A DNA stretch of 64,000 nucleotides from Galbula dea. Taxonomy: Eukaryota; Chordata; Aves; Piciformes; Galbulidae. The stretch covers positions 1,054,001 to 1,118,000 of the forward strand of contig VWZX01001040.1 in assembly GCA_013399015.1 (NCBI GenBank), in the 5' to 3' direction. The position numbers were made by a program, and so were the translations under genes. Positions 39,269 to 53,026 of the stretch are shown in pieces. A model generated the notes under the pieces. That model did no database searches. It had not been told where the DNA came from and saw only the letters and a list, made by a program, of their open reading frames with translations. Position 1 is the stretch's first letter. Each line of letters begins with the position of its first letter.

Positions 39269-42239
39269 GTAAGTACTTGCTTTACATGGAGATGTGACTG
39301 CCTTGGCCATTCTGTTCTTAGGGCAGTGGGGATAAGATGGCTTTTCACTACCTGGGGCATTGTTCTTGAGGGACTTAAAAACCCCAACTTCTAATACTCC
39401 TTTTGGACTGCTGCAGTGTTTACCTGAGTATCTTACAACCAGTGTTTGTTTTGCTGATTATAAACTTTTGAGGCTGTTTGAAGTGCATCCATTAGCTCAT
39501 TTTGTTTTATCATGTCTTTCTAGGCTTTCTGGATCCTTTGTTTTACATATGTCTAGTGCTGTGTTTTTCAGTCTCTCTGGATTTATGGACTCCTCTAAAA
39601 GTTTCCAATGAGAACAGGAGATTTGTACCGTTAGTGATATGCTTGCTTTCCTTGGCTTTTATGGACCCCTTGGAGTCCACCAACCAGGTTAAAAGCTGCT
39701 AAGTAGAGATACCAAATACCCATTACTGTATTCAAGCATGAAGTGCAAAGATTTTTGTCATGATTATGAGCAAGCCAGTGAATTGTTTTGGTCCTCACTT
39801 GAAAGCCCAGTGGTGTGATGTGTAGACTTTAGCTCTCTTTTATTTATAAGATGCCATGAAGGGTCTAACTGTCACTTTGTAAACTTGCAGTTAAACACAA
39901 GCTAATTTAGATGTGGTGTGACAGAGATGACAATCATCTGAGCAGTGAAACTAATGTGATGATTTTGGTGTTCCTATGGAGTCTGTGCACCATGTGTTGA
40001 GAGCCTATTCTCCGTTCTGTTGTGCAAGTGCTTATTTTGGAGTATGCTGCAGGAACACTTCAGGGATTATTTCTTTGTTTCAGTTATTTCCTGGTACTAA
40101 GGTACCTTGGTGTTCTTTTGGGTTATACTTCACATGTTGAACTTTCTTATAACTCAAAAGCTGGCAGTTAGGAACTTGCAGCACTGCTGGTGGTTTTGCC
40201 ACATGCATGCGGACTCCATCTGTTGTGCATGAGATCAGGCATGTGGTGCTTGAGGAGAATCATATGGTTACTGTAGAGCCACTATCTTAAATCAGAATAA
40301 ACATATACAATTGTAATAGTGACTAATTCAATACAGCCTTCTGGTGAAATCTGTGGTTGGGATTCAGACTGGAATAATTTCAGTAGTACAAAATGCCAGC
40401 ACTCTTCAAACAGCCTCTTGTTCTCTTGAACATAATCTTTCATCAAGGCCTTATTTATACATGACGTTCTGCAAGATATTATTGTGGAATAAGCTATAAT
40501 CACTCTTCCAGGATAAGTGGCTTTCTTCAAGAATAGTTGCTGTACTTTCTAAGTAGAAGAGTTATTCAGGAAAAATGGCTTGAGAGTTATTCTAAGTTAT
40601 TTTCAGTGTAGAGAAGTGATAAGATCTAGTCTACTGATACGGCTTTTGAGATGAACTTGTGAGAAACCAGGGAAATGAAGTCTTCCTGAATGTGGATGCT
40701 TTGATTGAATGTTGAAGAGTCAAGCTTGGTCAGGCTGTCCTGGCTTGCCACACCCCACATTAGGTATCCATTCTGGCATTTGCAGTAGACATGTCTCTTC
40801 TTCACACTTCACTAATTAAGGACAAAACAGGAGCACTTTCATGTTATGTTACGGAAACACTGTTAGTCCTTCTGCAGTATCCCTTTGAAACCTTCTTAGT
40901 TCACCATGTTACTAGGGCACTCTTCTGTCTCTTCTGTCCCAGCAACAATCATACACAATTCCAACAAACTTTTTGTATACAAATGGGAAACAAGGTGACT
41001 GTAGAGGTAGAAGATTTATCAGTCGTTTGACAGAAATGCTTCAGCAGGTTTCCTACTGGTGGATTGGAGTGACCGACACTTCTGCTGATTATTGCAGACC
41101 TCACATGGACTGATGGGTTCATTCTGGAGCAGGACACCTGTTATGTTCTGTTCTCAACTGAACCCTTTTATAGACCAACAACAGCCAGAGTGACTTAGGA
41201 ACCTGTGCATGAAGGTGCAGATATTCACCGAGCTGAATTAATTTGCGTTGAGGCTCTAACATCAGAACACAGGAATGAGTGATGCTTTATCAGAGCAGAA
41301 GGGGGTTGCAGCTGTGATGTCTGCCCCAGCTCTACTTGGAAGATCCTAAGAGAAAGGACAAATCCTGGCAAGTAGTTCTTGGCTTAACAGACTTGATTTG
41401 AGGTTGATATATCTGCTGACTTCAGCTGGAGAGAAGTGAGGGAGAAAGATGAAAAATATTCTTGTCGTTTCCATATTCAGTAATACAGAGGAAGAGAAAT
41501 ACTAAATAAAGGATTTGGCAATTGATAAAGTACTATATGAGGGATAGACTAGCAAACATCAGGGATCCTGAAAACACTGTGCTGCTGAAAACACACCCAC
41601 TGTTCTAATTTGGCAAAGAAAACTGTAGTCAGTAGCAAACAACAGAGATCATTATATGTACCTGGGTCTTTATTCCCATGTACAATGGAGGCATTTGAAA
41701 CCAAGCACTACAGGGATCACATAAACAGGTTGAAATAGCAGCTGTGCCTCAAATACAGGTTTTGAAAAGCCTATACTTAGGGAAAATGAGATGAGTAGAC
41801 TGTAAGCACAAGCTGACAAAAAAACCCCAAACTACCATAACTTGGAGCTCCATGGACTCATAATGAGAGACTATGCAAGTAGTCCTTCCAGAGTTCTAAA
41901 GAAACAGTAATTAAAATCAAACATTTTAGGCTGTATTGGTAAGTTGAGGTATCACTGCTGACAGTTTTTCTTGCAGATGGAAATGTGAAAGGTCAGGTTG
42001 TGTTGGCAACCTGTAGTGTAAACTCAGTACACAGATTTATGGTTTTATATTTTGAGGGAAAGGAAAATTAAAACCATGGAAAGCTCATTCAAGTGCATTG
42101 TGATTTCTGAGGTGGAGTATAGCAGGTTGGATATGTGTAATTGAGAATTTTATGTATTTATTTTTAATTAAAGAATCAAATAAGGACTTGCTCTAGGTCT
42201 TACACCTCTGTGTTTTATTAAGAAAGCCCCTAGTTGGAG

Positions 42240-43005
42240 GTAGAATAAATCTAATTTATTTGTAAGGAATTAGGATTAGAACAAGATCTGGTAAAAAGCA
42301 AGTGAAGACCTGGCTAAAGAAAAGGGTACAACATGACTGAGAGCTGGACTCTGTCACAAAAGAGGTCGTTGATGAACTCCCTTAAGAGCAGCAATATCAA
42401 TGGGTATCAATACCATTTACACTAATGTCTTGTAAGGGTGTACTGAATAAATTTGCAGAGGAGGTGAGGTTAGCCTGTCATTGCAGAGAAAGATCAGAGT
42501 ATTGCACAAGAACTGGATTGCTTTGAAAGTGAATGTAGCTATAGACATGAGAACTTAATAGCACAAATGCATTTAGTGACTAATAGCACTGAGCTCAGTA
42601 GTTAAAATGACAGAGGAGGACAAAGACCTGAGGTTTTAGTTGATCATAGATGATTAAGCCATCAATACACGAGGCTGTAAAACCAACAAATTTCATTCTA
42701 GAATGAGAAACAAGATGTTTAACAGCAGAGGTAGCAAAATGTTAGTGTACTGTAGAATAAATGATACATAAGCTGAAACAGGTTAAAATGTGCATATCCA
42801 TATTCAGAACTGCCTTTGAACCAGTACTGTAGTTAAGAGCTGCTCTTGAGATCAGTAGAGCATTTTTGTCTAAGAAAACCTGCAGCTTGGGGTCTCTAGC
42901 AAGGCTAAGGGTGGGGGGTTTATATAGCCTTCCATCAATTTTCAGGAGGAGAACTATTTAAATTTGTATCACTGTTAGTAGAGAACAAAGAGGCATAAAT
43001 TGACT
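42240..43005 (+). mobile_element. Ancient CR1 remnant
   Basis: Weak but ordered similarity to the + strand of an old CR1: AATAAATTTGCAGAGGAGGT near 42446 (the usual FADD-region DNA is degraded), AGAACTGGATTGCTTTGAAA, then GACCTGAGGTTTTAGTTGAT, a TCATTCTAGAATGAG segment, and GGAGGAGAACTATTTAAATT then CAAAGAGGCATAAATTGACT near the 3' end. No frame survives. Boundaries are approximate and the call rests on remembered family patterns. Confidence 0.5.
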
Positions 43006-43441
43006 ATGACTAGGTTGTGTCTGCAAACAAGAGAAAGGTGCCTAACCAGCTGATCTCTGCAGTAGCCTGTACATTGTTTGAGTGGATAGAAATGGCTTAG
43101 CTGTTTGGAGGTGCAGCATAGGTGGCTTACAGAGCCAAGTGTATGACTTGAATACTTGTGACTGGGAGTGGAACTGAGCTGTTAGGCATGTTTCAGTATT
43201 TGAAACCCAAAGTCCATGTCTAAACAGGTGTTGACAAGTTGGCTTTCAGAGCTGATGTGCTGTAAGGAGGGGAGGTGTTAACAGTGGTGTTCATCAACAC
43301 TTGGAAATACACCTAATCGGCCTGAAAGAAGCCTCTAAGAGACTGGAATTCATGAGCTAGTATAGTAGCTATGAGGATAGAATAAATGTTTTTATTAGCC
43401 AAAGATATAACCCCTGGCACAATTGCATTCTGGTGAGTAAA

Positions 43442-43605
43442 TGTGCTGGGTTTGTGTCTGTCAGGACTTTGGTAGCAGGGATGGAGCTACTGGCATAGCT
43501 CCTGTAAAAAGCTTCGAGAAGCTCCCTGGCTCCAGGTCAGATCCACCTCTGACCAAAACCAAGCCAGTCAGCACCTCTGTGATATCATATTTACACAACA
43601 GGTTT
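43442..43605 (+). mobile_element. ERVL-type LTR fragment
   Basis: Begins TGTGCTGGGTTTGTG and continues through TTTGGTAGCAGGGATGG, CTCCTGTAAAAAGCTTCGAG and AGCACCTCTGTGATATCATA, the 5' part of a recognisable avian ERVL LTR family distinct from the solo LTR at 32.5 kb. It stops after about 160 bp; the rest of the LTR is missing, so it is a truncated remnant in + orientation. Confidence 0.6.
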
Positions 43606-46600
43606 TTCCCTCTCTTAGGTTCTTTCATTTTGGGGATTCTTTTTGAGGAGTGGTCTGTGTGAAAGAATCCTGTAGTACAGGAACCCCATGTCTGTGGTTC
43701 ACAGGCGAGTCCTGCTGATAAGAGAGTTTTGGCATATCCATATTCAGAACTCAGATGTGAATTGGAGACAGGTTGCAGTCAGTCTGAGGTTGTGACAGCC
43801 TTTCCTTTTTTTGAGGGTCCTGTAGCTCACTCATCATGGTTTAGTGTATAGATGATTGCCAACCCATAGACTTGCATATATATTAGATCACAACTTTACT
43901 GTCTGCTTGCATCTGGCTTCATGTTATCTCATAGTAGTCTGTGGTACACCCATCTTTTTTGGATGTAAGATGAGTTTGTATTCAGTCCAGAAGTGTGGTG
44001 TTGAAAAGCTCTGAGACTGCCACATTTTAAAGGATGGGTACCATCAAGCTGAATCAAGACACTAAATTCATGACATTAATGTTCATTGGGAGAGCTGTAC
44101 CACATGGAAACAGGAATTCCTTTAGGCATACCATTTGAGATGGTTCACTCCACTTAGCAAATGAAGTGATCTGCCACTGGAAGCCTGGAGGTCTGTTACA
44201 GGAGGTGCTACAGAACAGTGTGAATTCCCTCCACCCCTCTGCTATCCTACTGTATACTGACTTTTCTGTATGGCTACTAGTGCTTTTTTAGCCTCTCCAA
44301 GGCTACTTCTCCCCCACTACATGCTGCCTGACATCCTTTGTAACTGTGACCAGCACTAACATTCACTAAAATGTGGTACATCTTTCCTGGCTCTGTGTAG
44401 TAGGTTTAATTCAATTCCTGAATATTTGGGTTTTGCAGCATGGCATGGAATCCAGAGTGTCTCATACAGTAGAAAGACCTCTACTGAACTAGAAAGGAAT
44501 TTGATTTTTAGTTCTCATAACCTTTCCTATCCTGTCACATCCTAACAAGAGCTTTTCCATTCAGAAACACCCCTGGTAGGGCTTCTCAAACATGAATTGT
44601 CTTGTAGAACATGAACAGGTGAGACTGAAAGTGAGGAGGAGCAGACTGCATGCTGCTTATTACCCTCCACTGACTTCTTTTGTGGAGTTCTGTCATGGGA
44701 GAAAGGCAGTGAAAGCATCTTGTCTAGGGCTACCTGTGTATTGCAGTCATCCACAGGAGAGGAAGGATTTCTTTAGCAGACTGAGCCTCTGGTAATTAAA
44801 ATACTCCTGAAGATGCATCTGGTTCAGAGGCAGCATCCCTTGGAATTCTCTTCTTGGAAGTAGGTGTGGGGAGTCTCTGATTGATTCAGTGCTATGCAGT
44901 GTGCAGGTTTAAATTCAGCCTCTAACATAAAATTACTCCTGGAAAATTTTCTTCATGGTAAATTCCTGTGCTTTGCAGAGGATCATTGCAATTGCCTGTC
45001 CATTCCAATCCAGGGGTTTTTTTTTAGCTCTGAGAATTGTGTATTCTGTCATCTAGTAATGGGTACACTGTGTCTGCATCTAGTTTTCAGCATTGCTGAA
45101 GAGATGGTAACCTACCCAGCTGCATGGTGAGTCAAGTCTCTCAGGCCTCTAGCAATAATGACCCCCAGCAGCATAAGCCCTGGTGTGTTGTTTGCCTTTT
45201 AAGAACATCTTCTAGGGGAATGGAGTGAACAAAGAGGCAGAAGGAGGAGCTGTATTCCTTCATGTGTAACATTCATGAGGGATGTTAGCAACCCTGCACA
45301 GGGAATGTTCTCAAAACTGTTAACTGGGGTGGTTAGAGACACTGGTGTTATGTCTTGAGTCCTCCATGCAACTGGCTTCTTGAAAGGCAGCATCTGCACC
45401 ATGGTTTTGACTGTGGCTGAGCAAGCAAATGCACATCCTGCACTTTTTCAGCCTCTTAACCATAAGATGCATTGAATTTTTTTAAATGAGGTTAAAAGTT
45501 GATTTTGGTTGATAAAAGGACTGAAAAAGGGGGAAAGATGGCCAAATTTGCACTAAAGATGCATCCTGACACCTCATAGTTGGATTTTGTTATTCATGGA
45601 TGTAAGAATAAAATGAAATGAATTGTTCAAATTTTGCAGGAAAGCTTTGGGTATCCTGGGTGCCAAGAGGCTCAGTCATTGCAGATGCAAGAGAAGTAGA
45701 GTGGTAATATGGAGGCTCCAAACACTATCTCCATTCTGATACTGTTTTTTATTTCATTTCTGTTTCAGTTCCTATATGTGAATTTGATAGCCAGGATGAA
45801 TGCTGTCATTACATGGAAGATGCCCTCATAAAATTCCACTTAATAGCTCTGAATCCTAAAGATAAATTTTGAGAGCTGCTTTTAAGTCTTCAGTTACTAG
45901 CAATTTCATTTCCCTCACCCAGTTCTTCAAGATATGCTGAAGCACTGACTAGTTAGTGACATTTATTTTCCACCATGAGAAAGGGAACTTGGTACAGAGT
46001 TCAGTGTTAAAAGAAGCTTAACCTGCTGCTTACCAGTTTGTGTACTGTTCCACTGGGCTCCTGCAGGTCCTTACTGGTTCTCTCATTGGGGAGCAATCTT
46101 TCTGAAAGCGTGGCCACATACTCTGAGAGCAGTTACCAAATGCTTCACTTACATCTGTTCAGATCACACCTGCTGCCTTTTCTTCCTTTGTTTTTTTTTT
46201 TCCTAGTTCTATCTACAAAAGCAATTAAATTCATACAAGCAATTACTTGCCTTACTGCCTACTGCATGTGGCTCACACTTTCATTGTTTTCATGTCTTCT
46301 CTTTTGTCTTTGTTATATTGCTGTCTTTAAGGATAGAAGTTACACTTAGAGTAATTGTCAATTTAAGTATGGCTTGTTTTCTGAAGAATACTGCTGTGCA
46401 TGACTCAAAAATGTTAAGGTCTGAAATTAAAAAAAAAAAAGAAGAAATTAAAAGTCTGAAATTATTGGTTTATTATTATTTTCTTAATGTATGCAACCAG
46501 GTGCTATGTTTGACAACTTCCTAATTGCATAGATACCTTTGGATATTTTTTAAGTAGAGACTTCAGGGAGAAGATTTGGTGTCTCAGCCACTTTGAGTCA

Positions 46601-47898
46601 TTATTGGTTTGGTTTTTTTGCCCTTAGCCTCACTGACAAAGGACATTTTTTCATTCCAGTTCCATTTTCCTCCTGTTTATTTTCAAAATGTCTTTTCCCT
46701 ACTTTCTTATAACCTTTCTTTTCTCTGCAGGTCTATACTATACCTTTCTTGTTTGGTTGTTTACTCCTGTGGCTTTCCAATACAACAATCTTTAATTTCC
46801 TGGTCTTTGATCCAGTTTATTTGTGGAGTTTTATTCATTATCCCTTATGCCTGTGTTTTCTAGCAGATCTGTAGTGAATCCAGCTAGCAAATAAAGCAAC
46901 CAACTCTTTGTTCATTTTCTGTCCTGTTTTTAAATCCTTATGCTATCTGCTTCTGTAAATGTTTAAATGTTCTCAACACAGTGTCTACAGACTGTGAGTA
47001 ACTGGAGTAATAATTGTGGATTTGGGGTTTTTTAATGAGGTTTTCTCCTTTTTTTTTTGAGCAGGTTTCCCTTGTGTGTTAGGTAGAATACTTTTTGGTT
47101 GGTTAATTTCAAAACTACTGAAGATGAAAAATATAAAACTTGATTTGCCCTGTGGATTTCACTGAGATTACACCAAGCCAAGATTTTGGTTCTGGAGCTT
47201 CTCAGCTTTGTGTGTGCACACTGCAGTGTTCTGTTTGAAAAAAAAAATAATAAAAACCAAAGCAAAATAGTGCTATGCTTGCTGATTTTTAATGATTAAT
47301 TTGATTTCTTCCATTCTAAATGCATTTTCCTGGTCTGTTTTTTTTCACATCAGATCTGCAAAAAACCCCTTATTTCTAAGTTACCTTTGAATCAGCATAA
47401 TAGTAGTTTCTGCTAAAATGCTAGTGAAAGCTCAGAGAAGACTAAACAATTACTTTGGCTCTCAAGACTTGTAGCAGTTTAAGATGTTTAAGATCTTAGA
47501 AGGCCTAAGCAGTTTGTGCTCCCCCAAAGACTCCTGACATCCTAAATTGTTTAAGCCTCTGGAAGAGCTGATAGGTTGTAAACAGCTTAAGATATTCTGA
47601 GTGTTCAAAGCTTATTTAGAGTATCATCTGCCTGTAATCACTTTAAGCAATTAACATGCCTTTAGATTTTTAGAGGAATTTAAGCAAGTTATCCATCTTT
47701 AGGGCCTTATTTTAATGTGATACCAAGCTGAATTGTTCTTATTTAAGGAACTTACAGATCTGTGTTTTGAAATCTGTTATTTACCTTCCAGAGGATCCCT
47801 ACATGCTACTTGGCATGGTTGGAGCCATGGTGGTGAAGGACATCATGGAATACTGGCAAGATTTTGAGTGAGGAGAAAATCAGTGAAAATTCAGGAAG

Positions 47899-48650
47899 AT
47901 CACAGAATGTTTTAGGTTGGAAGAGACCTTTAAAGGTCACTTAGTCCAACCCTCCTGCAGCAAGCAGGGACATCTTGAACTACATCAGGTTGCTCAGAGC
48001 CCAGTCCAACCTGACCTTGAACATTTCCTGGGATGGGGCTTCTCCTGTCTCTCTGGGCAACCTGTGCCAGTGTTTCACTGCTCTCATTGTAAAAAAATGC
48101 TTCCTCCAAATCTCCTCTCTTTTAGTTTAGAACATTATCACTTGCCCTGTCACAACAGGCCCTGCTAAAAAGATTGTCCCCATCTTTCTTATAGACCCTC
48201 TCTATGTATTGAAAGGCTGCAATAAGGCTGAAGCATTTGCTTCTCCAGGCTGAACAACCCCAACTCTCTCAGCCTTGCTTCATAACAGAGTTGTTCCAGC
48301 CCTTGGATCAGTTTTGTTGCCTCCTCTGGACCCAAACCAACAGGTCTATGTCTTTCCAATGCTGAGGACACCAGGGCAGAACACAGTAATCAAGGTGAGG
48401 TCTCACCAGAGCAGAGTAGAGGTGGAGAATCTCCTCCCTTGACCTGCTTGTCATGCTTCTTTTGATGCAGCCCAGGATATGGTTGGCCTGTTGGGCTGTT
48501 AAGTGCACATTGTTGGCTCATGTTCAGCTTTTCATTCACCAGTACCTCCAAGTCCTTTTCTGCAGGGCTGCTCTCAATCCCATTATCTTCCAACCTGTAT
48601 TGATACCTAAAATGCCCCAACCCAAGTGCAGGACTTTGCACTTGCTTAGG
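47899..48650 (-). mobile_element. CR1 LINE 3' fragment (intermediate age)
   Basis: About 750 bp of antisense CR1. The left end has the CR1 3' terminus (TCACAGAATGTTTTAGG, GTTGGAAGAGACCTTTAAAG). The minus strand still shows blocks of the ORF2 C-terminus: ESSPAEKDLEVLVNEKLNMS, REEILHLYSALVRPHLDYCV and RLRELGLFSLEKQ, but in different frames with stops, so the coding region is broken by frameshifts. Truncated at the 5' side downstream of the RT catalytic motif. Confidence 0.9.
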
Positions 48651-51600
48651 TTTTGATTTTGGACTTTAAATTCTTATTTGCCTTATTTCTGCCTTGTTTA
48701 TTCCAGGCTCTTTTGCCAGGCTTGCATGTTCTTATTTACATAAACATCCATTTTTTGAATAGTGCTGAAACTACTGTTTAATGCAGTATATCATACACAA
48801 AAATCTTACCAGTGTTGTAGGAGCAAATCTTAACTTTAGCCCCAGCTTCCTGGAGTGTTTCATCCATCTGCTTTCTAATATTTTGGATTTAGTGATGGCC
48901 TCAATATGTGCCCTGCAAATTGGGCTGTGTTTCTTCTATGTGTCAAAGTTCCATCCTCAGTATTACAGGAGTCATGTTCAGGAATAATAGGGTTCCTCTT
49001 TTTCTCTCAGGTATGAGTTACAACTTCCTGTCTCATGCTGAGTGGTGTAGAAAAGCTGCTTTAAAAAACTCTTGTGCCATTTTGGTAGAATAATTGGCAT
49101 GGGCATAAAGACTGGCTGTGAGGGACTTACCTTGTCCTTATTCTTAACACAGATTTTGCTGTGTAGCTTCACGTTCCTTAAGGACAGTGCTTGCAACCTC
49201 AGTTATTAGTTCTTGACTCCCAGAATAATTGAACATCCACCCTTTCATACAAAACTTTTTCCTTCTGCACTGTTACTTTCTTGGTGCTTAATTTCCATTT
49301 GTCACTCCTGTTGAATGTGTTGGAAGACTGATTCTTAATTTAAGACTTTTTCCTCTTGGAATGTAACACAAATTCCTTTTAAGCTTTCTGCTGGTAAATT
49401 CTCTGTCATAGTCTGCTCAACTGCTATAGGCAAACTGCTGGACTAGCAGGTTTCAGGTTACTCCTGGAAGTCACTTGTGTGTTATCTGTAATGATCCTGT
49501 GGATCAGGAGAACCCACATTTTAGCTTTTTCCTGCTGTGATAATCTTTCTTCACTCTCTCTTTGATGTATCTAACAGCTTAGCTGACAGATGCCTCTCTT
49601 CCTTAGCTGTGATGTCACATTTTTGCCCAGAGGAGATGACTGTTGGAGATGTGCCTTCTAACTAGACCCTCCCCACTGGCTGCAAAATCCCACTATTTAA
49701 CCTAGCTGTCAGGACTTCACAATCAAACAAAGGGGGCCAGCCATCTTTCATAGTGTTCTGAGTTGAGCTGGCATCCTCCCTGAAGCAGGCACACACTTAA
49801 CCAGCTACACTGAGTTGCTTGCTGTCCTGCTTCTGCAGCAGCTTGGGCAATTCAAGTAGGTGTCAGGATGTGTTTCTGCATGGTCACTGGTTTCCAGGTG
49901 GGCAAAGCTTTCAGGATTCTGGAAAATTAGCAGGCTGTATCAGGGTAGGGAATAAAAACACACCTGCTGCTAGTTGCAGAGAAAGGATGACCTTTCCATT
50001 ACTCCTCTGAATGTGATGAATAGGATACTTTCATATGTCACTTAAATGTCTGTGTGGTTCTTAATCATACCCTGTGTGACTTACCTCATTAGGAATTTTT
50101 ATACTTGGTCTCCTGCTTTTCCCCTGGCTGGTCATACATAGGCTGTGCTCTGAAATAGTCTGGTGCCAGTGACCAGCTCTTCCTTGGTCAGAGGGAATTA
50201 CTGCCCAGCAGAGCTGCTGCAGGATCCTGTTTGCTGGTTCCATACAGTTTGCACTGCAGCCAGTTGTCACTTGGATTTGTCTCTGCACGTGATTCATCGC
50301 CTACACAGAAAGCTAAATATTTATGAAGTAGAGTGTTAGAAATGATTGTTTTCCTATCCAGGCAGCTGCTAGGAGTGCCAAATTTTGCCTTGTACTGACA
50401 ATATCGTTGCCTAGCTAATCATGAGAGCCAGGGATGGGCTTGCTGTGCTGATCATCACACACCAGCAGAAGAGATAATGAGCTGCTGACAAGGATGCACT
50501 TGGAAGCTGGCCAAGCATTGCATTGTGTGAGATACCATGTGCTGCTTCTTCCTTCCCAAACAAGGACAATGGATTCCTGTTCCTTTGCATAGTGTCACCT
50601 TGCTCTCTGTAGCTCGCTTTATATTTCCTTGCTACGGTTTGAATGATTTAAGAACGACACGTTTACACAAAGGGAAGCAGGCACATCTTGAGCTCAATTA
50701 AAATCCTTTGTAAACCAGCCTGGTTTTGTATGCTTGCTCTTAGTGATCCTGAATGGCCAGTATATTTGAGAAATCTACTTTAAAGGAGTAATTTCATTTG
50801 TGGAAAAAGCAAGCATGGCAGCTTGAAAATCAGTTATTCACCTAGCCGTGTGCTGCATTGTGTCACGTTGCAGCTAGTCTTCTCCATGTTGGGCTACTTC
50901 GTGGTAGCAATGGGATTGTGCTCATATTTTTAGATGGATTGCAGGCAGCAAGTCTTAATCAAAATTTAGTTCTGTGCTATAGCAGGCAAGTGTGCTACTG
51001 TTGGGCCTTTCCAGTGTGGCAGGATTTGAAGAGCAGTGTATTTGTCCATTGCCGCTACTTCCTTCACTGTTGTGGATGGTTTAAGTGGGAAGACAGTCAG
51101 TGTTACTATTTATGCCTTCCTGGACATACATACCCTACTTGCACATTATTTTTATTGGCTTGACCGTCTTGCTGCTGAGCTATATTGTTAGGTAGAGTTG
51201 GGGAGCTCTTGTCCTAATCTCTCCTTAATCCTCTTCAACTCCCAATTTTGGATTTGCCAGCTGGTGGGTTACCCAGATGTCCAGGTCTTTTTCTGCTGAC
51301 CTGTGCTTCGTCAGTTTACTTTTCAAGTACTGGTTTAAGACAATGCAGTAAGTCATATTTTATCTTTCTTGTCTTATATGAATAAGTTTGTCATTAATTC
51401 CTAGAGCTTGGTCATAGTTTTCTTCAGGTGGACATATCTGAGCTGTGTGTAGATACTTAACAGGCTCCAGGCTGAACTCTTACTTGACTTCAACAAAGAA
51501 TGCAAATCTGTGACCTTCATCCTCTCCAAGCTTGTTAATAATGTGAACTGGACACAGGCGTGAAGGAAAAGTCCATCTCGGAACAGATCCCTGCTGGGAA

Positions 51601-52884
51601 AGCCAGGCTGTGAGCAGCTCCACATTTGTCAAAGCTAATGGAAATTTCCAGGGAGGGCTTAGAGAGCTTAGTTGACAGCCTTGAAAAGCTAGAAAATAAG
51701 AACTTGACTAAGTGGACTTCACTGTCCATGACTGACACAGTGTGGAGAATTGCAATTTTTCACCCTGTGGCCCTGGGCAGCAAATGTCCTTCTTGCTGAA
51801 TCCACATCCAAGTGGCAACATGCTTTATGCTACACAGCTTCTAATTCGTGCTTTGGAAAATGTAAAGTGTTTCCAGCATATCCATGTCTAGAGTTTGATG
51901 GAGCAAAGGTTAAATGCTTCCATTACCTGAAAAATATTCATTTCTCCAGTGGAAGCTCTGCTTTTGTGAAATGAATAGTCAGGCCTAGATTTGCAAATCT
52001 CCTGGGAAACATGCTGTGAAAGGCTTGCTAATTTACAAAATTCAAGCAATGTTTTGCAATGGGCTTTAAAAAAACTTGAGGCTTTCTGAAAAGGGAGATT
52101 GCACCCTTTTAAATACATGTGCTTAAACCAGGGCAAATTTTTAAGCTGAAGTGAAAATCTCATTTAAACCAAGGTAATTGTGGTTGTCACACACATTTTG
52201 CTGTGTACTTAAGTTGGTTTAAGGTGTGATTATGTGATCAAGTTTCTAATACAGGCATGATCTTAAAACTGACACTTAACCCATACAATGTCATCATTTC
52301 TTTGATGAAATCTTTGCTTATTAAGAAGGGAAGTTATGATCTTCACATGAAGATAGTGCCAAACCAGTTCTCTTTGTTAAATTCAGACATTTGTTTTCTT
52401 CACTGTAACTTGATGCAGTCTGAAACATCTCTTCTGTAGCTTCAATCATCCAAAGGCTGGAATACCAAATCCAGAGCAAGTTGGGTATTGGTCTTAGGGC
52501 TGTGGAGAGGCAGATGAGATGCAGGTCAGAGAAATGTAGATGCATGCAAAAGAGAATGAAGATCATGCTGAGGGTTTTGTTGCTTCAAGCCTTTTGCATG
52601 AGGTGCAGTTGGGAGGGGGTAAATTGGTTAGCTGACCCTGGTGGGGGAAAAGTGTGCTGAAGGGTAGCTGTGAGGATGCTCTCTGCTGCAGTAGAGAGTG
52701 TCAACTCTTTATTCTGAGCCACTTTTCTGGCCCTGTAGGGAGACATGCAGAGTCTAGACTAAAAAGCCAGGTTAGAGAGCTGCTGAGGATGTTGAATTCC
52801 CATCATGGCCAAGTCTAGTGACCTCGGCTTAAGCCTGCTCATCAGTGCTCCCAGAGTCAGCAATGGAAGCAGTGGCACCAGCTG

Positions 52885-53026
52885 CTACAGGTCCTCCTTC
52901 AGGGAAAGGAGAGCCAAGTCCTTGATTCAGTAGGGCCAACTTTGATCTTTTCAAGAAGTTGCTAGGGGCAATCTCATGGGACAGAGTCCTAGAAGATAAA
53001 GGGGCCCCAGATAGTTCGTTAACATT
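52885..53026 (+). mobile_element. CR1 ORF2 fragment between endonuclease and RT (left arm of nested cluster)
   Basis: From 52932 the + strand reads RANFDLFKKLLGAISWDRVL then EDKGAPDSSLTF, matching the CR1 ORF2 segment between endonuclease and reverse transcriptase (typically LFRELVGKIPW-like). The preceding bases carry a one-base disruption. The match stops exactly where a minus-strand CR1 begins at 53027. It may be the 5' arm of the element whose 3' end resumes at 54068, but about 1.4 kb of RT would then be missing. The left boundary is approximate. Confidence 0.6.

Noticed and set aside
47899..48650. LTR or DNA transposon at 48 kb
   Set aside because: The ordered ORF2 blocks and the 3' octamer-type end identify it as CR1.
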